This document shows positions 1 to 8,801 of a DNA stretch of 9,494 nucleotides, one piece after another. The translations under genes and the position numbers were made by a program. The DNA is taken from NCBI GenBank assembly GCA_021783855.1, contig JAJXTL010000115.1, positions 1 through 9,494 of the forward strand. Direction: 5' to 3'. Each line of letters starts with the position of its first letter. Position 1 is the first letter of the stretch. The notes under the pieces were generated by a model. That model was not told where the DNA came from. It did not search any database and worked only from the letters and a program-made list of their open reading frames with translations. The stretch comes from Pseudomonadota bacterium. GTDB taxonomy: Bacteria; Pseudomonadota; Gammaproteobacteria; Burkholderiales; Gallionellaceae.

Positions 1-20
1 CGGCTGAAATCGGCTGAAAT
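1..20. repeat. 10-bp tandem duplication
   Basis: CGGCTGAAAT is present twice in a row, followed by a related CGAGTAAATC. On the minus strand it encodes the repeated residues F-S-R-F-Q-P if the short open frame there is real. It touches the window edge, so the repeat number is unknown. Confidence 0.6.
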
Positions 21-174
21 CGAGTAAATCAGCCATTTTTAGCACTGAAACTGGCAGTTTCTTCATGCTGAAAGTGGCTTCTTAATATATCCGGGGCGCT
101 TCAGCCCGTTTATGCGAGGCTGGATTGAGGAGATATTTGCATAGTGTTTGTGAGCCTGAGCCGGGCTCGTCCAA
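1..174 (-). mobile_element. beginning of a third gene cassette, truncated by window edge
   Basis: On the minus strand this stretch follows the R' core GTTGGAC of the preceding attC, so it should be the first bases of the next cassette. No convincing gene is visible. A minus-strand ATG at 66-64 opens a frame that stays open to the window edge (22 codons, beginning MKKLPVSVLKMADLLDFS), with only a weak AAGAAG about 15 bases upstream; it would leave an unusually long leader of about 108 bases. A second ATG opens only a 10-codon frame. The content is therefore undetermined. Confidence 0.45.
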
Positions 175-246
175 CAAACGGTTCAGGTCGTGGCTCGCTC
201 CGCGATCACGACCTAACCTTAATCGTTCTAACCTTAATCGTTAGGC
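169..246 (-). other. attC recombination site of cassette 2 (with internal duplication)
   Basis: Read on the minus strand the site starts with R'' GCCTAAC (246-240) and ends with R' GTTGGAC (175-169), which fits GTTRRRY. Inside, GGTTAGGTCGTG pairs with CACGACCTGAACC, leaving one unpaired base in the arm, as expected for the extrahelical bases by which integron integrases choose the bottom strand. R'' is the exact complement of the GTTAGGC core at the start of cassette 2. The site is 78 bp long and would be 63 bp without a 15-bp duplication in its R''-L'' arm. It begins one base after the stop codon of the HEPN gene, the usual compact cassette layout. Confidence 0.82.
213..242. repeat. perfect 15-bp tandem duplication inside attC
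   Basis: CTAACCTTAATCGTT occurs at 213-227 and again at 228-242 without a mismatch. It lies in the R''-L'' side of the attC of cassette 2 and duplicates most of the R'' box and spacer, so the site carries two candidate R''-type sequences (GCCTAAC and GGTTAGAAC-like). The arm on the other side is not duplicated, so a folded site would have a lopsided bulge. Confidence 0.9.
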
Positions 247-247
247 C

Positions 248-820
248 TCATGCGCTCGTTGTACTGCCAGACCACATATCAGCATAGATGCCAAACCTTG
301 ACTCAGGAGGCAGCGCGTCAGTCAATAAGCCTTTGAGGGTATGTACGGCGGTGTAGGCGCGTTGTGCATTACCAAGCGTAATTTCGCGTTCCAACTTCGA
401 GAGTGGGGTATCAAACGCGGCCTTTACCAAGGCGGCTTCCGGTAATACGTTCTTCTTGTGAACTGGCTCAGGCCTAGGATGGGCAATGTCGTTTCGAAAA
501 CCGCCCAAGAATTGTAGCGTTGTCCAAGGCTCCTTCGTTGAGTCTCGAGTAATTGCAAGTCGTTCAACAAGAAGGTCAATTTTCTCGTGCGGACGCAACG
601 GTTCAAATGCGGCCCAGTCGGAAACGATGCGACTGCCTACTGCGTTCGCAAGAGCTTCAATGGCCAGCGACGCCATGACCATTGCCGCCAAGCACTTGTT
701 GAAGCGGCCGCGCTCAGTTGCCACCGCTTCCGCGATGTCGAGTTCCGCAGCGTGCAGGAGCATATGGTGCGCAAAGAAGGTGCGTTCCTCGGTCTTTCGG
801 AAAAGTGGCAGCGGATTCAT
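248..820 (-). CDS. cassette-encoded HEPN-domain protein, candidate RNase/defence protein
   Basis: The 190-residue product has no signal peptide or membrane segment and is predicted mainly helical. Residues 46-64 (AMVMASLAIEALANAVGSR) match the first long helix of HEPN domains with the E-A-L-x-N pattern. Residues 104-116 hold the hallmark R-x4-H motif, R109-N-D-I-A-H114, where Asn after Arg is the favoured residue in metal-independent HEPN RNases. HEPN proteins of this layout occur as toxins, abortive-infection RNases and in RNA-processing systems; the exact family was not recognised. There is no obvious antitoxin (MNT) gene beside it in this cassette. The ATG at 820 is 9 bases after the cassette core and has no Shine-Dalgarno, as in many cassettes; a later ATG is at codon 20. 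Seen: the motif and helix pattern. Inferred: RNase or defence role. Confidence 0.8.
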   Translation of the reverse strand: MNPLPLFRKTEERTFFAHHMLLHAAELDIAEAVATERGRFNKCLAAMVMASLAIEALANAVGSRIVSDWAAFEPLRPHEKIDLLVERLAITRDSTKEPWTTLQFLGGFRNDIAHPRPEPVHKKNVLPEAALVKAAFDTPLSKLEREITLGNAQRAYTAVHTLKGLLTDALPPESRFGIYADMWSGSTTSA

Positions 821-823
821 AAG

Positions 824-886
824 GCCTAACGTAGAATTAACCGGCTCCGCGCTTTTGCGGAGTCCGGGTTGAATGTCGGGTTAGCC
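824..886 (-). other. attC recombination site of cassette 1
   Basis: On the minus strand the 63-bp site reads R'' GGCTAAC (886-880), a 5-base spacer, L'' ATTCAACCCGG, an inner stem CTCCGC/GCGGAG around an AAAAGC loop, L' CCGGTTAAT, a 5-base spacer TCTAC, and R' GTTAGGC (830-824), a perfect GTTRRRY. The arms pair except for a few extra bases on the L'' side (C after ATT, an extra C, and an A before CTCCGC), which resemble attC extrahelical bases. R'' is the exact complement of the GTTAGCC core at 1782-1776 that begins this cassette. Size, spacers and asymmetry all fit a classical attC. Confidence 0.9.
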
Positions 887-1781
887 CTCACGACTTCACC
901 TCAGCAGGATGCGTGGCAATTTTGTTAATCGCAAGCCGGGATTGCTTCATTGGCCTTTGGGACAAACTCATAAACAAACTGCTGATCGCTTGTTGCTGTT
1001 TTGTATTTTATCCTCGCTGTTGTTAATGCCGGCAACGTGTCAATCGTTGGGTCATTGTGCTCAGCGTGATGCTTTAGCAAAGTGACCCGCATCTTCGGCG
1101 GATCAGCGGACACGGGATAGATTGCCATATCTCCTCCATGCGTTAGCTTCCACCAAATTGGGAAACGTTCACCTCCTGGTTCCATCGAAACCGGGTTGAA
1201 CCAAGCAGTAAACCTGTCGTCGGGAATGGTCTTGGGTAGCGTGAACCAATATGTCACGCCACCTTCTGGTTTCTTTTCCTGATCAGGAAGGCGTACATGC
1301 ATTGCGACGTAATTCTGAGCTGGATGCCCGTATCCCTGCTCATATACCGGCTGATCTGCGACCGTCGAGTCCTTTAGTGGCATAAAGCCAGAACCGTCGC
1401 TAAACTGACCAGATCGGATTAAGACCTCTCCAAAGCCAATCCCATAAGTGTGTATGGTTCTGGGGCCGCTAGAAGTTGCGACTCGCCGAATCGTCTTCGG
1501 CGCAAGCTCTAGCTGTTGCTGAGAATACTTTGTGAATAGAGGATGATTTTCGAGTCGATCCAATTCAAGATCATTGAAGTAGATTCGTTTGGTCGGCAGA
1601 CATACCTGAATCTGGACTTCAGTATTGGCATCAAGCTGAGAATCGTTACTCCCCCAAACGGGACTCGTAAAGCAAACCTGCAAGGCCATAAGAATGGACA
1701 AGCCAATAAAACGGCCAAAGCCTTGAACGTCGGGCATATGAATCGAATGGCTCATTTGCGGGGGCTCCATGTGAGGGCTAA
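830..1781 (-). mobile_element. gene cassette 1, attI-proximal (exported protein)
   Basis: The first cassette runs from the cleavage point in GTTAGCC (1781) to the G of the next core (830), about 952 bp. The 12-mer GTTAGCCCTCAC occurs at its start (minus strand, 1782-1771) and again on the plus strand at 880-891, so the similarity between the cassette end and its own start extends beyond the 7-base core. It carries one gene followed by about 38 bases and then the attC. Confidence 0.82.
925..1755 (-). CDS. cassette-encoded exported protein of unknown function
   Basis: I do not recognise a family. With the start chosen here the product has 276 residues. The N-terminus has a short polar region, then a hydrophobic core (FIGLSILMALQVCF) and a plausible signal-peptidase site after P-V-W-G about residue 35, so the protein is probably periplasmic or secreted. 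The mature part is rich in Pro, aromatic and charged residues, has no further membrane segment, and has only two cysteines, one near its start (VCLPTKRIY) and one at the extreme C-terminus (PACD), which could form a disulfide. The start at 1755 has a GGAG Shine-Dalgarno (1768-1765) 9 bases upstream. An in-frame ATG at 1770 adds five residues and lies just 11 bases into the cassette without a Shine-Dalgarno; it remains possible. The coding sequence is more A/T-rich than the housekeeping genes to the right, as expected for an acquired cassette. Confidence 0.75.
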   Translation of the reverse strand: MSHSIHMPDVQGFGRFIGLSILMALQVCFTSPVWGSNDSQLDANTEVQIQVCLPTKRIYFNDLELDRLENHPLFTKYSQQQLELAPKTIRRVATSSGPRTIHTYGIGFGEVLIRSGQFSDGSGFMPLKDSTVADQPVYEQGYGHPAQNYVAMHVRLPDQEKKPEGGVTYWFTLPKTIPDDRFTAWFNPVSMEPGGERFPIWWKLTHGGDMAIYPVSADPPKMRVTLLKHHAEHNDPTIDTLPALTTARIKYKTATSDQQFVYEFVPKANEAIPACD

Positions 1782-1840
1782 CGTTTAAATATACCGAACT
1801 TCTTCTGTATAAGAAAGTGAGTGTTCTGTATAAGATGTCC
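1776..1840 (-). other. candidate attI primary recombination site
   Basis: This lies between the divergent intI and the first cassette, where attI is found in integrons. The core on the minus strand is G^TTAGCC (1782-1776), the junction with cassette 1. About 20 and 41 bases upstream are two direct copies of TCTTATACAGAA, reminiscent of the DR1/DR2 integrase-binding repeats of attI1. A minus-strand TATATT at 1793-1788 could be the -10 of a cassette promoter (Pc), but I found no good -35 at 16-18 bases, so Pc is not assigned. The outer boundary is approximate. Confidence 0.7.
1803..1835. repeat. 12-bp direct repeat pair next to attI
   Basis: TTCTGTATAAGA occurs at 1803-1814 and 1824-1835, exactly 21 bases apart, about two helical turns, so bound proteins would sit on the same face of the DNA. 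Integrase-binding direct repeats of attI are the likeliest role; an operator for intI is the alternative. Confidence 0.75.
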
Positions 1841-1849
1841 TGATATACT
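1841..1849 (+). promoter_or_regulatory. putative extended -10 promoter of intI
   Basis: TGATATACT matches an extended -10 (TGnTATACT against TGnTATAAT) and ends 37 bases before the intI start codon. There is no clear -35 at 17 bases, which an extended -10 can tolerate. The direct repeat at 1824-1835 lies just upstream, so whatever binds it could affect this promoter. No CTGT-N8-ACAG LexA box is visible. Confidence 0.4.
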
Positions 1850-1886
1850 GTAACCTACTGATTTAACAACATACTGGAAATGCAAC

Positions 1887-2987
1887 ATGTCACCGCCTCC
1901 TGCTAACTCAGCACCACATGCGCCTATGCTGTTGGAGGTTGTGCGTGAGCGCATCCAGGCAAAGCATTATAGTCGGCGAACGGAAGAATCATACTCGAAC
2001 TGGATCAAAAAGTTCGTGTTTTTTCATCATAAACAACACCCTCGCGATATGGGGGCGCCAGAAGTGGAAGCCTTTCTGACCGACCTTGCCGTCAACGGCA
2101 GGGTTTCTGCTTCAACGCAGACTCAGGCCTTGTCCGCATTGCTGTTCCTTTACCGGGAGGTGCTTGGCATAGACCTTCCGTGGATGGATGGCCTGGTGCG
2201 AGCAAAACCCTCTCAACGGATTCCAATGGTGCTGTCGGTCAATGAGATTCATCGGTTGATGGCTAGCCTGGATGGGGTGTATTCACTGATGGCCAGATTG
2301 CTTTATGGAAGCGGGATGCGCTTAATGGAATGCGTCAGGTTACGTGTAAAGGACGTTGACTTTGATCGCCTTGAGGTAGTGGTGCGTCAGGGGAAAGGAC
2401 GCAAAGACAGGGTGACGATGTTGCCGGAGTCTCTGGTGCCGGAGTTGCAGGTGCATCTGAAAAAGGTGCGCGTTCTCTTCGATATGGACCGGAAAAACGA
2501 CGTCCCGGGCGTTGAAATGCCGGATGCGCTGGCGAAGAAATATCCCAATGTACCTGGCGGAGAAACTCGTCAGACACATTCCCCTCACCCAAACCCTCTC
2601 CCGCAAGCGGGCGAGGGGACAAACGTATCGCTGCGCGACATTGAAATCACAGCGGGCAAAGAGTGGGGTTGGTTCTGGGTATTTCCCGCCTCAGGCTTGT
2701 CAGATGACCCGAGAACAGGAATTCACCGTCGCCATCACATCTACGAGCAGAATATTCAACGGGCTATTCGCGTTGGAGTGAAAAAGGCAGGAATTGCAAA
2801 GCCTGCTACTACCCACACACTCAGACATTCTTTCGCCACGCATTTGCTGGAGTGCGGCTATGACATCCGTACTATCCAGGAATTGCTCGGACATTCTGAC
2901 GTTTCCACCACAATGATATACACTCATGTGCTGAACAAAGGTGGGCGAGGAGTGATCAGTCCCATCGACAGGATGGTGCTGACGTGA
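1887..2987 (+). CDS. intI: integron integrase IntI (tyrosine recombinase) with internal repeat-derived insertion
   Basis: The protein recombines attI and attC sites, the latter as folded single strands. The N-terminal SAM-like core-binding domain spans about residues 14-105 ([22 protein letters not shown]). The catalytic domain shows Arg145 ([13 protein letters not shown]), Lys170 ([10 protein letters not shown]), His310/Arg313 ([14 protein letters not shown]), His336 ([11 protein letters not shown]) and nucleophile Tyr345 ([14 protein letters not shown]). The IntI-specific segment is present ([31 protein letters not shown]), so this is an integron integrase and not XerC/D. At 366 residues it is longer than the usual 320-340: residues about 223-255, between KYPNV and AGKEWGW, are extra and contain a REP-like repeat. 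All catalytic residues and the frame are intact. The ATG at 1887 has GGAA seven bases upstream. Whether the enzyme is still active cannot be read from the sequence. Confidence 0.95.
   Translation: MSPPPANSAPHAPMLLEVVRERIQAKHYSRRTEESYSNWIKKFVFFHHKQHPRDMGAPEVEAFLTDLAVNGRVSASTQTQALSALLFLYREVLGIDLPWMDGLVRAKPSQRIPMVLSVNEIHRLMASLDGVYSLMARLLYGSGMRLMECVRLRVKDVDFDRLEVVVRQGKGRKDRVTMLPESLVPELQVHLKKVRVLFDMDRKNDVPGVEMPDALAKKYPNVPGGETRQTHSPHPNPLPQAGEGTNVSLRDIEITAGKEWGWFWVFPASGLSDDPRTGIHRRHHIYEQNIQRAIRVGVKKAGIAKPATTHTLRHSFATHLLECGYDIRTIQELLGHSDVSTTMIYTHVLNKGGRGVISPIDRMVLT
2581..2618 (+). repeat. REP-like palindromic repeat inside intI
   Basis: The element has the CCCCTCACCCaAACC leader followed by a hairpin: CCCTCTCCCGC (2594-2604), loop AA, GCGGGCGAGGG (2607-2617), 11-bp arms with one T-G mismatch pair. 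This is the form of a palindromic repeat dispersed in many proteobacterial genomes. It is normally intergenic; here it is translated as [13 protein letters not shown] within the integrase. The whole stretch missing from other integron integrases is larger, about 2553-2651 (99 bp, 33 codons). Confidence 0.85.
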
Positions 2988-3000
2988 AGCACTGCTTCAC
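2984..3000. repeat. perfect 8-bp inverted repeat over the intI stop codon
   Basis: GTGAAGCA and TGCTTCAC flank a single C. The left arm contains the TGA stop of intI. No T-run follows, so it is not an ordinary intrinsic terminator. It may be the end of a small inserted element that separates the present intI end from the integrase relic at 3041-3070. Confidence 0.6.
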
Positions 3001-3040
3001 GAACGACGAGCGGGCGAGCTGTGCAAAGGGAGCCCCGGAC

Positions 3041-3070
3041 CGTGGCGTAATTAGTCCGCTGGACAGGTGA
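3041..3070 (+). pseudogene. relic of a second integrase C-terminus
   Basis: This frame reads R-G-V-I-S-P-L-D-R-stop, nearly the same as R-G-V-I-S-P-I-D-R in the tail of the intact intI (2947-2973) and the typical end of integron integrases. Over the 24 bases from GGN to AGG the two copies agree at 18 positions, and the differences are mainly at third codon positions. It lies in another frame from intI and has no start, so it is a fragment. Alternatives are a displaced original tail of the same gene or chance similarity; the length is too short to be certain. Confidence 0.55.
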
Positions 3071-3107
3071 GTTCGAAAATTGAGGTTGGTTTATTTAGGG
3101 AGTGTTT

Positions 3108-4157
3108 ATGGGTTTAGGGCCGATAATGCTGGATGTGCTGGGCACGGAGTTGACAGAGGATGACGTGACGCGGCTTTTGCATCCGATGACCGGCGGCGTG
3201 ATTCTGTTCCGGCGCAATTTTGTATCGGTTACTCAATTGACCGAGCTGACTTCCGCGATACGCGCGTTGCGCCCGACACCGTTGCTGATTGCAGTGGATC
3301 ATGAGGGCGGGCGGGTACAACGCTTTCACGATGGTTTTACGCGCATTCCTGCCATGCGCGAACTGGGCAAGATATGGGATCGCTCCCCGCAACGCGCCCG
3401 TCATCTGGCGCACCAGACAGGCTTCGTGCTGGCGGCCGAGCTGCGTGGCTGTGGCGTCGATTTCAGTTTTACGCCGGTGCTGGATGTGGATCACGGGCAA
3501 AGCAGCGTGATCGGCGACCGGGCCTTTCACAGCGATCCGCAGGCGATTGCGGAACTCGCGCACCATTTGTTGATGGGCTTGAAACAGGGAGGGATGCATA
3601 CCGTCGGCAAGCATTTTCCGGGACACGGTTTCGTTACAGCCGATTCTCATCTGGCGATTCCGGTGGACGAACGCCCGTTTGTGGATATTGAACTCTGCGA
3701 TCTGGTGCCCTTCCGGCAGATGATCGGTTTCGGTATGACGGCGGTGATGCCCGCGCATGTCATCTACCCTGCGCTGGATAGCCGTCCGGCAGGATTTTCT
3801 CCAGTCTGGTTGAAAACCATATTACGCGACCGGATGGGTTTTGAAGGATGTATTTTCAGCGATGATCTGAGTATGGAAGGGGCAAGCGTCGCCGGCGGCA
3901 TCGTAGAGCGGGCTTCTGCTGCGCTCAACGCGGGATGCGATATGGTGCTGGTGTGCAACAAGCCTGAATCGGCGGATGAGTTGCTGCACGGTTTGCACTG
4001 GGAAATGCCCGCGACCAGCCGCGCCCGCCTGATTCAGATGCGCGGCATGCCGCATCCTGTTTCTATGGTAAAACTGCACGAGGATGCACAGTTTCTCAAG
4101 GCGTTGCAAGAGGTGGCAGGTGTCGGCATCAGTTCGCCTGAACTACCATTAACGTGA
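3108..4157 (+). CDS. nagZ: beta-N-acetylglucosaminidase NagZ (cell-wall recycling)
   Basis: NagZ is a cytoplasmic glycoside hydrolase family 3 enzyme that removes GlcNAc from GlcNAc-1,6-anhydroMurNAc peptides during peptidoglycan recycling. The 349-residue product is close to the family size (E. coli about 341). Visible signatures are [12 protein letters not shown] at the N-terminus, the [12 protein letters not shown] stretch (about 63-74), KHFPGHG (168-174), the Asp179-Ser180-His181 catalytic dyad segment in TADSH, and FSDDLSMEG with nucleophile Asp252. MPAHVIY and [10 protein letters not shown] are also conserved. The ATG at 3108 has a strong AGGGAG five bases upstream; a GTG two codons earlier overlaps that Shine-Dalgarno and is less likely. 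It is preceded by the integrase relic and followed by a 55-base gap to zipA. As a housekeeping gene it probably marks the edge of the integron. Confidence 0.96.
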   Translation: MGLGPIMLDVLGTELTEDDVTRLLHPMTGGVILFRRNFVSVTQLTELTSAIRALRPTPLLIAVDHEGGRVQRFHDGFTRIPAMRELGKIWDRSPQRARHLAHQTGFVLAAELRGCGVDFSFTPVLDVDHGQSSVIGDRAFHSDPQAIAELAHHLLMGLKQGGMHTVGKHFPGHGFVTADSHLAIPVDERPFVDIELCDLVPFRQMIGFGMTAVMPAHVIYPALDSRPAGFSPVWLKTILRDRMGFEGCIFSDDLSMEGASVAGGIVERASAALNAGCDMVLVCNKPESADELLHGLHWEMPATSRARLIQMRGMPHPVSMVKLHEDAQFLKALQEVAGVGISSPELPLT

Positions 4158-4179
4158 ACGCCGGTTTTTTGAGATAATC

Positions 4180-4197
4180 AGCGCATCTGCATGCGCT
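4180..4197 (+). other. stem-loop in the zipA leader
   Basis: AGCGCAT, loop CTGC, ATGCGCT gives a perfect 7-bp stem ending four bases before the GGGGA Shine-Dalgarno of zipA. Only three Ts follow, so it is a weak terminator candidate at best. A GATAAT just upstream (4174-4179) could be a -10 for the zipA-ligA transcript, but no good -35 is visible. Confidence 0.35.
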
Positions 4198-4212
4198 TTC
4201 GGGGATTTAATG

Positions 4213-7358
<3,146 letters not shown>

Positions 7359-7360
7359 TA

Positions 7361-8242
7361 ATGAGTCAAAGACCATTAAGGGTCATACGCAAGGCAGTCT
7401 TTCCGGTAGCGGGAATGGGCAGCCGTTTTCTGCCGGCCACCAAGGCAAGTCCCAAGGAAATGATGGCGATCGTCGATAAGCCGCTGATTCAGTATGCGGT
7501 GGAGGAAGCCGTCGCTGCCGGTATCACGGATATGATTTTCATTACCGGACGCAACAAGCGTTCCATTGAGGATCATTTTGACACGGCTTACGAGCTGGAG
7601 GCCGAGCTTGAAAAGCGCGGCAAGCATGAATTGTTGCGCATTACGCGAGAAGTGATCCCGGAAGGAATAAATTTTATTTTTATTCGTCAATCCGAGCCCC
7701 TGGGGCTGGGACATGCCGTGCTTTGCGCACAACCGGTTATCAATAACGAGCCTTTTGCGGTCATCCTGGCGGATGATCTGATGGTAGGCGAGAAATCGGT
7801 CACACGGCAGATGGTGGAGGTGTTTGAGCGTCACCATAGTTCGGTGCTGGGCGTGCAGGATGTGCCGCGCGAGCAGACCCGCCAATACGGTATCGTCAGC
7901 AGCAACAAGATCAATGCGGAATTGGAGCAGGTGAGCGGCATAGTCGAGAAACCGGCCCCGGAAGAGGCGCCCTCGACCCTGGCGGTGGTGGGACGCTATA
8001 TCCTGACACCGCGCATTTTTCACCATTTGCACAACGTGAAACCCGGGACCGGCGGTGAAATACAGCTCACCGATGCGATCGCTGCACTGATCGAGGAAGA
8101 ACGGGTGCTGGCCTATCGCTATAAGGGTACGCGCTATGATTGCGGCTCAAAGCTGGGTTATTTGCAGGCAACCGTGTCATTGGGGCTCGAACACCCTGAA
8201 GTCAAGAAAGAGTTTGCCGAATATTTACAGAGTCTGAAGTGA
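7361..8242 (+). CDS. galU: UTP-glucose-1-phosphate uridylyltransferase GalU
   Basis: GalU makes UDP-glucose from UTP and glucose-1-phosphate, the precursor for lipopolysaccharide, exopolysaccharide and other glycans, in the cytoplasm. The 293-residue product has the complete nucleotidyltransferase signature: [19 protein letters not shown] (16-34), the [14 protein letters not shown] block, [11 protein letters not shown] (110-120), metal-binding Asp138-Asp139 in LADD, Lys197 in [17 protein letters not shown] (229-239) and [11 protein letters not shown] (260-270). It starts two bases after the ligA stop, with GAGGGG five bases before the ATG, so it is surely in the ligA transcript. GMGS replaces the more common GLGT in the first loop, a mild change. 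Confidence 0.97.
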   Translation: MSQRPLRVIRKAVFPVAGMGSRFLPATKASPKEMMAIVDKPLIQYAVEEAVAAGITDMIFITGRNKRSIEDHFDTAYELEAELEKRGKHELLRITREVIPEGINFIFIRQSEPLGLGHAVLCAQPVINNEPFAVILADDLMVGEKSVTRQMVEVFERHHSSVLGVQDVPREQTRQYGIVSSNKINAELEQVSGIVEKPAPEEAPSTLAVVGRYILTPRIFHHLHNVKPGTGGEIQLTDAIAALIEEERVLAYRYKGTRYDCGSKLGYLQATVSLGLEHPEVKKEFAEYLQSLK

Positions 8243-8249
8243 TACCGGC

Positions 8250-8798
8250 ATGAGCACCTCTGTTCAGCGCGCGCGCGATATTTTGCAGCAGGCCCAACTG
8301 TTGTATACGGCAGACGAGGTACAGGCCGCACTGCACAAGGTCGCGCGTGAAATCAACGGCGCGCTGAGTGAAATGCACCCGCTGGTGCTGTCGGTGATGG
8401 GAGGGGCGGTGGTGTTTTCCGGACAACTATTACCCCTGCTCGACTTTCCGCTCGACTTTGATTATGTGCACGTGTCGCGTTATGGCGATGCGCGGGCAGG
8501 CGGTGCCATGCACTGGAAGGTGGCGCCGCACGAATCGGTGCGTCATCGCGTGGTGCTGCTGCTGGACGATATTCTGGACGAAGGGCATACGCTGGCGGCA
8601 TTGCAACAGCGGGTGCTGGCGCTGGGTGCTGCGCGCTGTTACAGCGCGGTGTTTGCCGACAAGCGGCATGGCAGGGCGAAGCCCGTACAGGCAGATTTCG
8701 TCGGGCTTGCTGTGCCCGATCGCTTTGTGTTCGGTTATGGCATGGATATCGAAGGCGCGTGGCGCAATCTGCCGGCAATTTATGCGGTGAAAGAATAA
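8250..8798 (+). CDS. hpt: hypoxanthine-guanine phosphoribosyltransferase
   Basis: The enzyme converts hypoxanthine or guanine plus PRPP to IMP or GMP in purine salvage. The 182 residues are typical of the bacterial family. Motifs: VMGGAVVFSGQL (49-60) for the first PPi loop, the flexible loop region YVHVSRYG (72-79), the PRPP-binding VVLLLDDILDEGHTL (101-115) with Asp106-Asp107 and likely general base Asp110, ADKRHG (136-141) with the base-contacting Lys138, and the C-terminal VPDRFVFGYGMD (155-166), which matches the I-P-D-x-F-V-x-G-Y-x-x-D pattern of HGPRTs. It starts seven bases after galU; the upstream GAAGTGA is a weak Shine-Dalgarno and translation may be coupled to galU. Hypoxanthine released by the neighbouring MtnP would be its substrate. 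Confidence 0.92.
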   Translation: MSTSVQRARDILQQAQLLYTADEVQAALHKVAREINGALSEMHPLVLSVMGGAVVFSGQLLPLLDFPLDFDYVHVSRYGDARAGGAMHWKVAPHESVRHRVVLLLDDILDEGHTLAALQQRVLALGAARCYSAVFADKRHGRAKPVQADFVGLAVPDRFVFGYGMDIEGAWRNLPAIYAVKE

Positions 8799-8801
8799 TT
8801 C

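Larger units (their letters stand above)
175..829 (-). mobile_element. gene cassette 2 (HEPN protein)
   Basis: The cassette runs from the cleavage point in GTTAGGC (829) to the G of the next core (175), about 655 bp. It holds one gene that nearly fills it: the start codon is 9 bases after the core and the stop lies one base before the attC. Cassette genes usually lack their own promoter and none is obvious here, so expression would depend on a promoter near attI. Confidence 0.8.
1..3070. mobile_element. chromosomal integron: intI plus leftward gene-cassette array
   Basis: An integron-type tyrosine recombinase on the plus strand is divergent from minus-strand genes that are each followed by an attC-like imperfect palindrome. 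Going left from the integrase, core sites in G^TTRRRY style occur at 1782-1776 (GTTAGCC), 830-824 (GTTAGGC) and 175-169 (GTTGGAC). The R'' box of each attC (GGCTAAC at 886-880, GCCTAAC at 246-240) is the exact complement of the core that starts the same cassette, which is the expected signature of a cassette inserted as a circle. This gives two complete cassettes and the start of a third; the array continues beyond position 1. No resistance gene, transposon end or plasmid gene is visible, and nagZ lies next to the integrase, so a sedentary chromosomal integron is the best reading. The 3070 boundary is the end of the integrase relic and is approximate. Confidence 0.85.

Noticed and set aside
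213..242. CRISPR-like or iteron repeat
   Set aside because: There are only two adjoining copies with no spacers and no replication gene; the position inside attC explains the sequence better.
486..872. Plus-strand open frame opposite the HEPN gene
   Set aside because: It is antisense to a gene with a recognisable motif and correct cassette placement, and it would run into the attC; no family resemblance was seen.
1543..1788. Plus-strand open frame over the start of cassette 1 and the attI core
   Set aside because: It is antisense to the exported-protein gene, crosses the recombination core, and shows no protein features.
1800..1886. LexA box controlling intI
   Set aside because: CTGT occurs several times (for example 1827-1830), but no copy has ACAG at the required 8-base spacing, so no LexA site can be called.
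2576..2642. ACATT at 2576-2580 and 2638-2642 as target-site duplication of the REP insertion
   Set aside because: Five bases is short, and removing the segment between them takes out 62 bp, which would break the integrase frame; the protein alignment suggests a 99-bp insertion with other edges.
3114..3758. Long minus-strand open frame inside nagZ
   Set aside because: NagZ motifs on the plus strand are complete, and the reverse product has no recognisable features.
4158..4212. Rho-independent terminator between nagZ and zipA
   Set aside because: The T6 run (4165-4170) precedes the hairpin instead of following it, and only three Ts follow the 7-bp stem.
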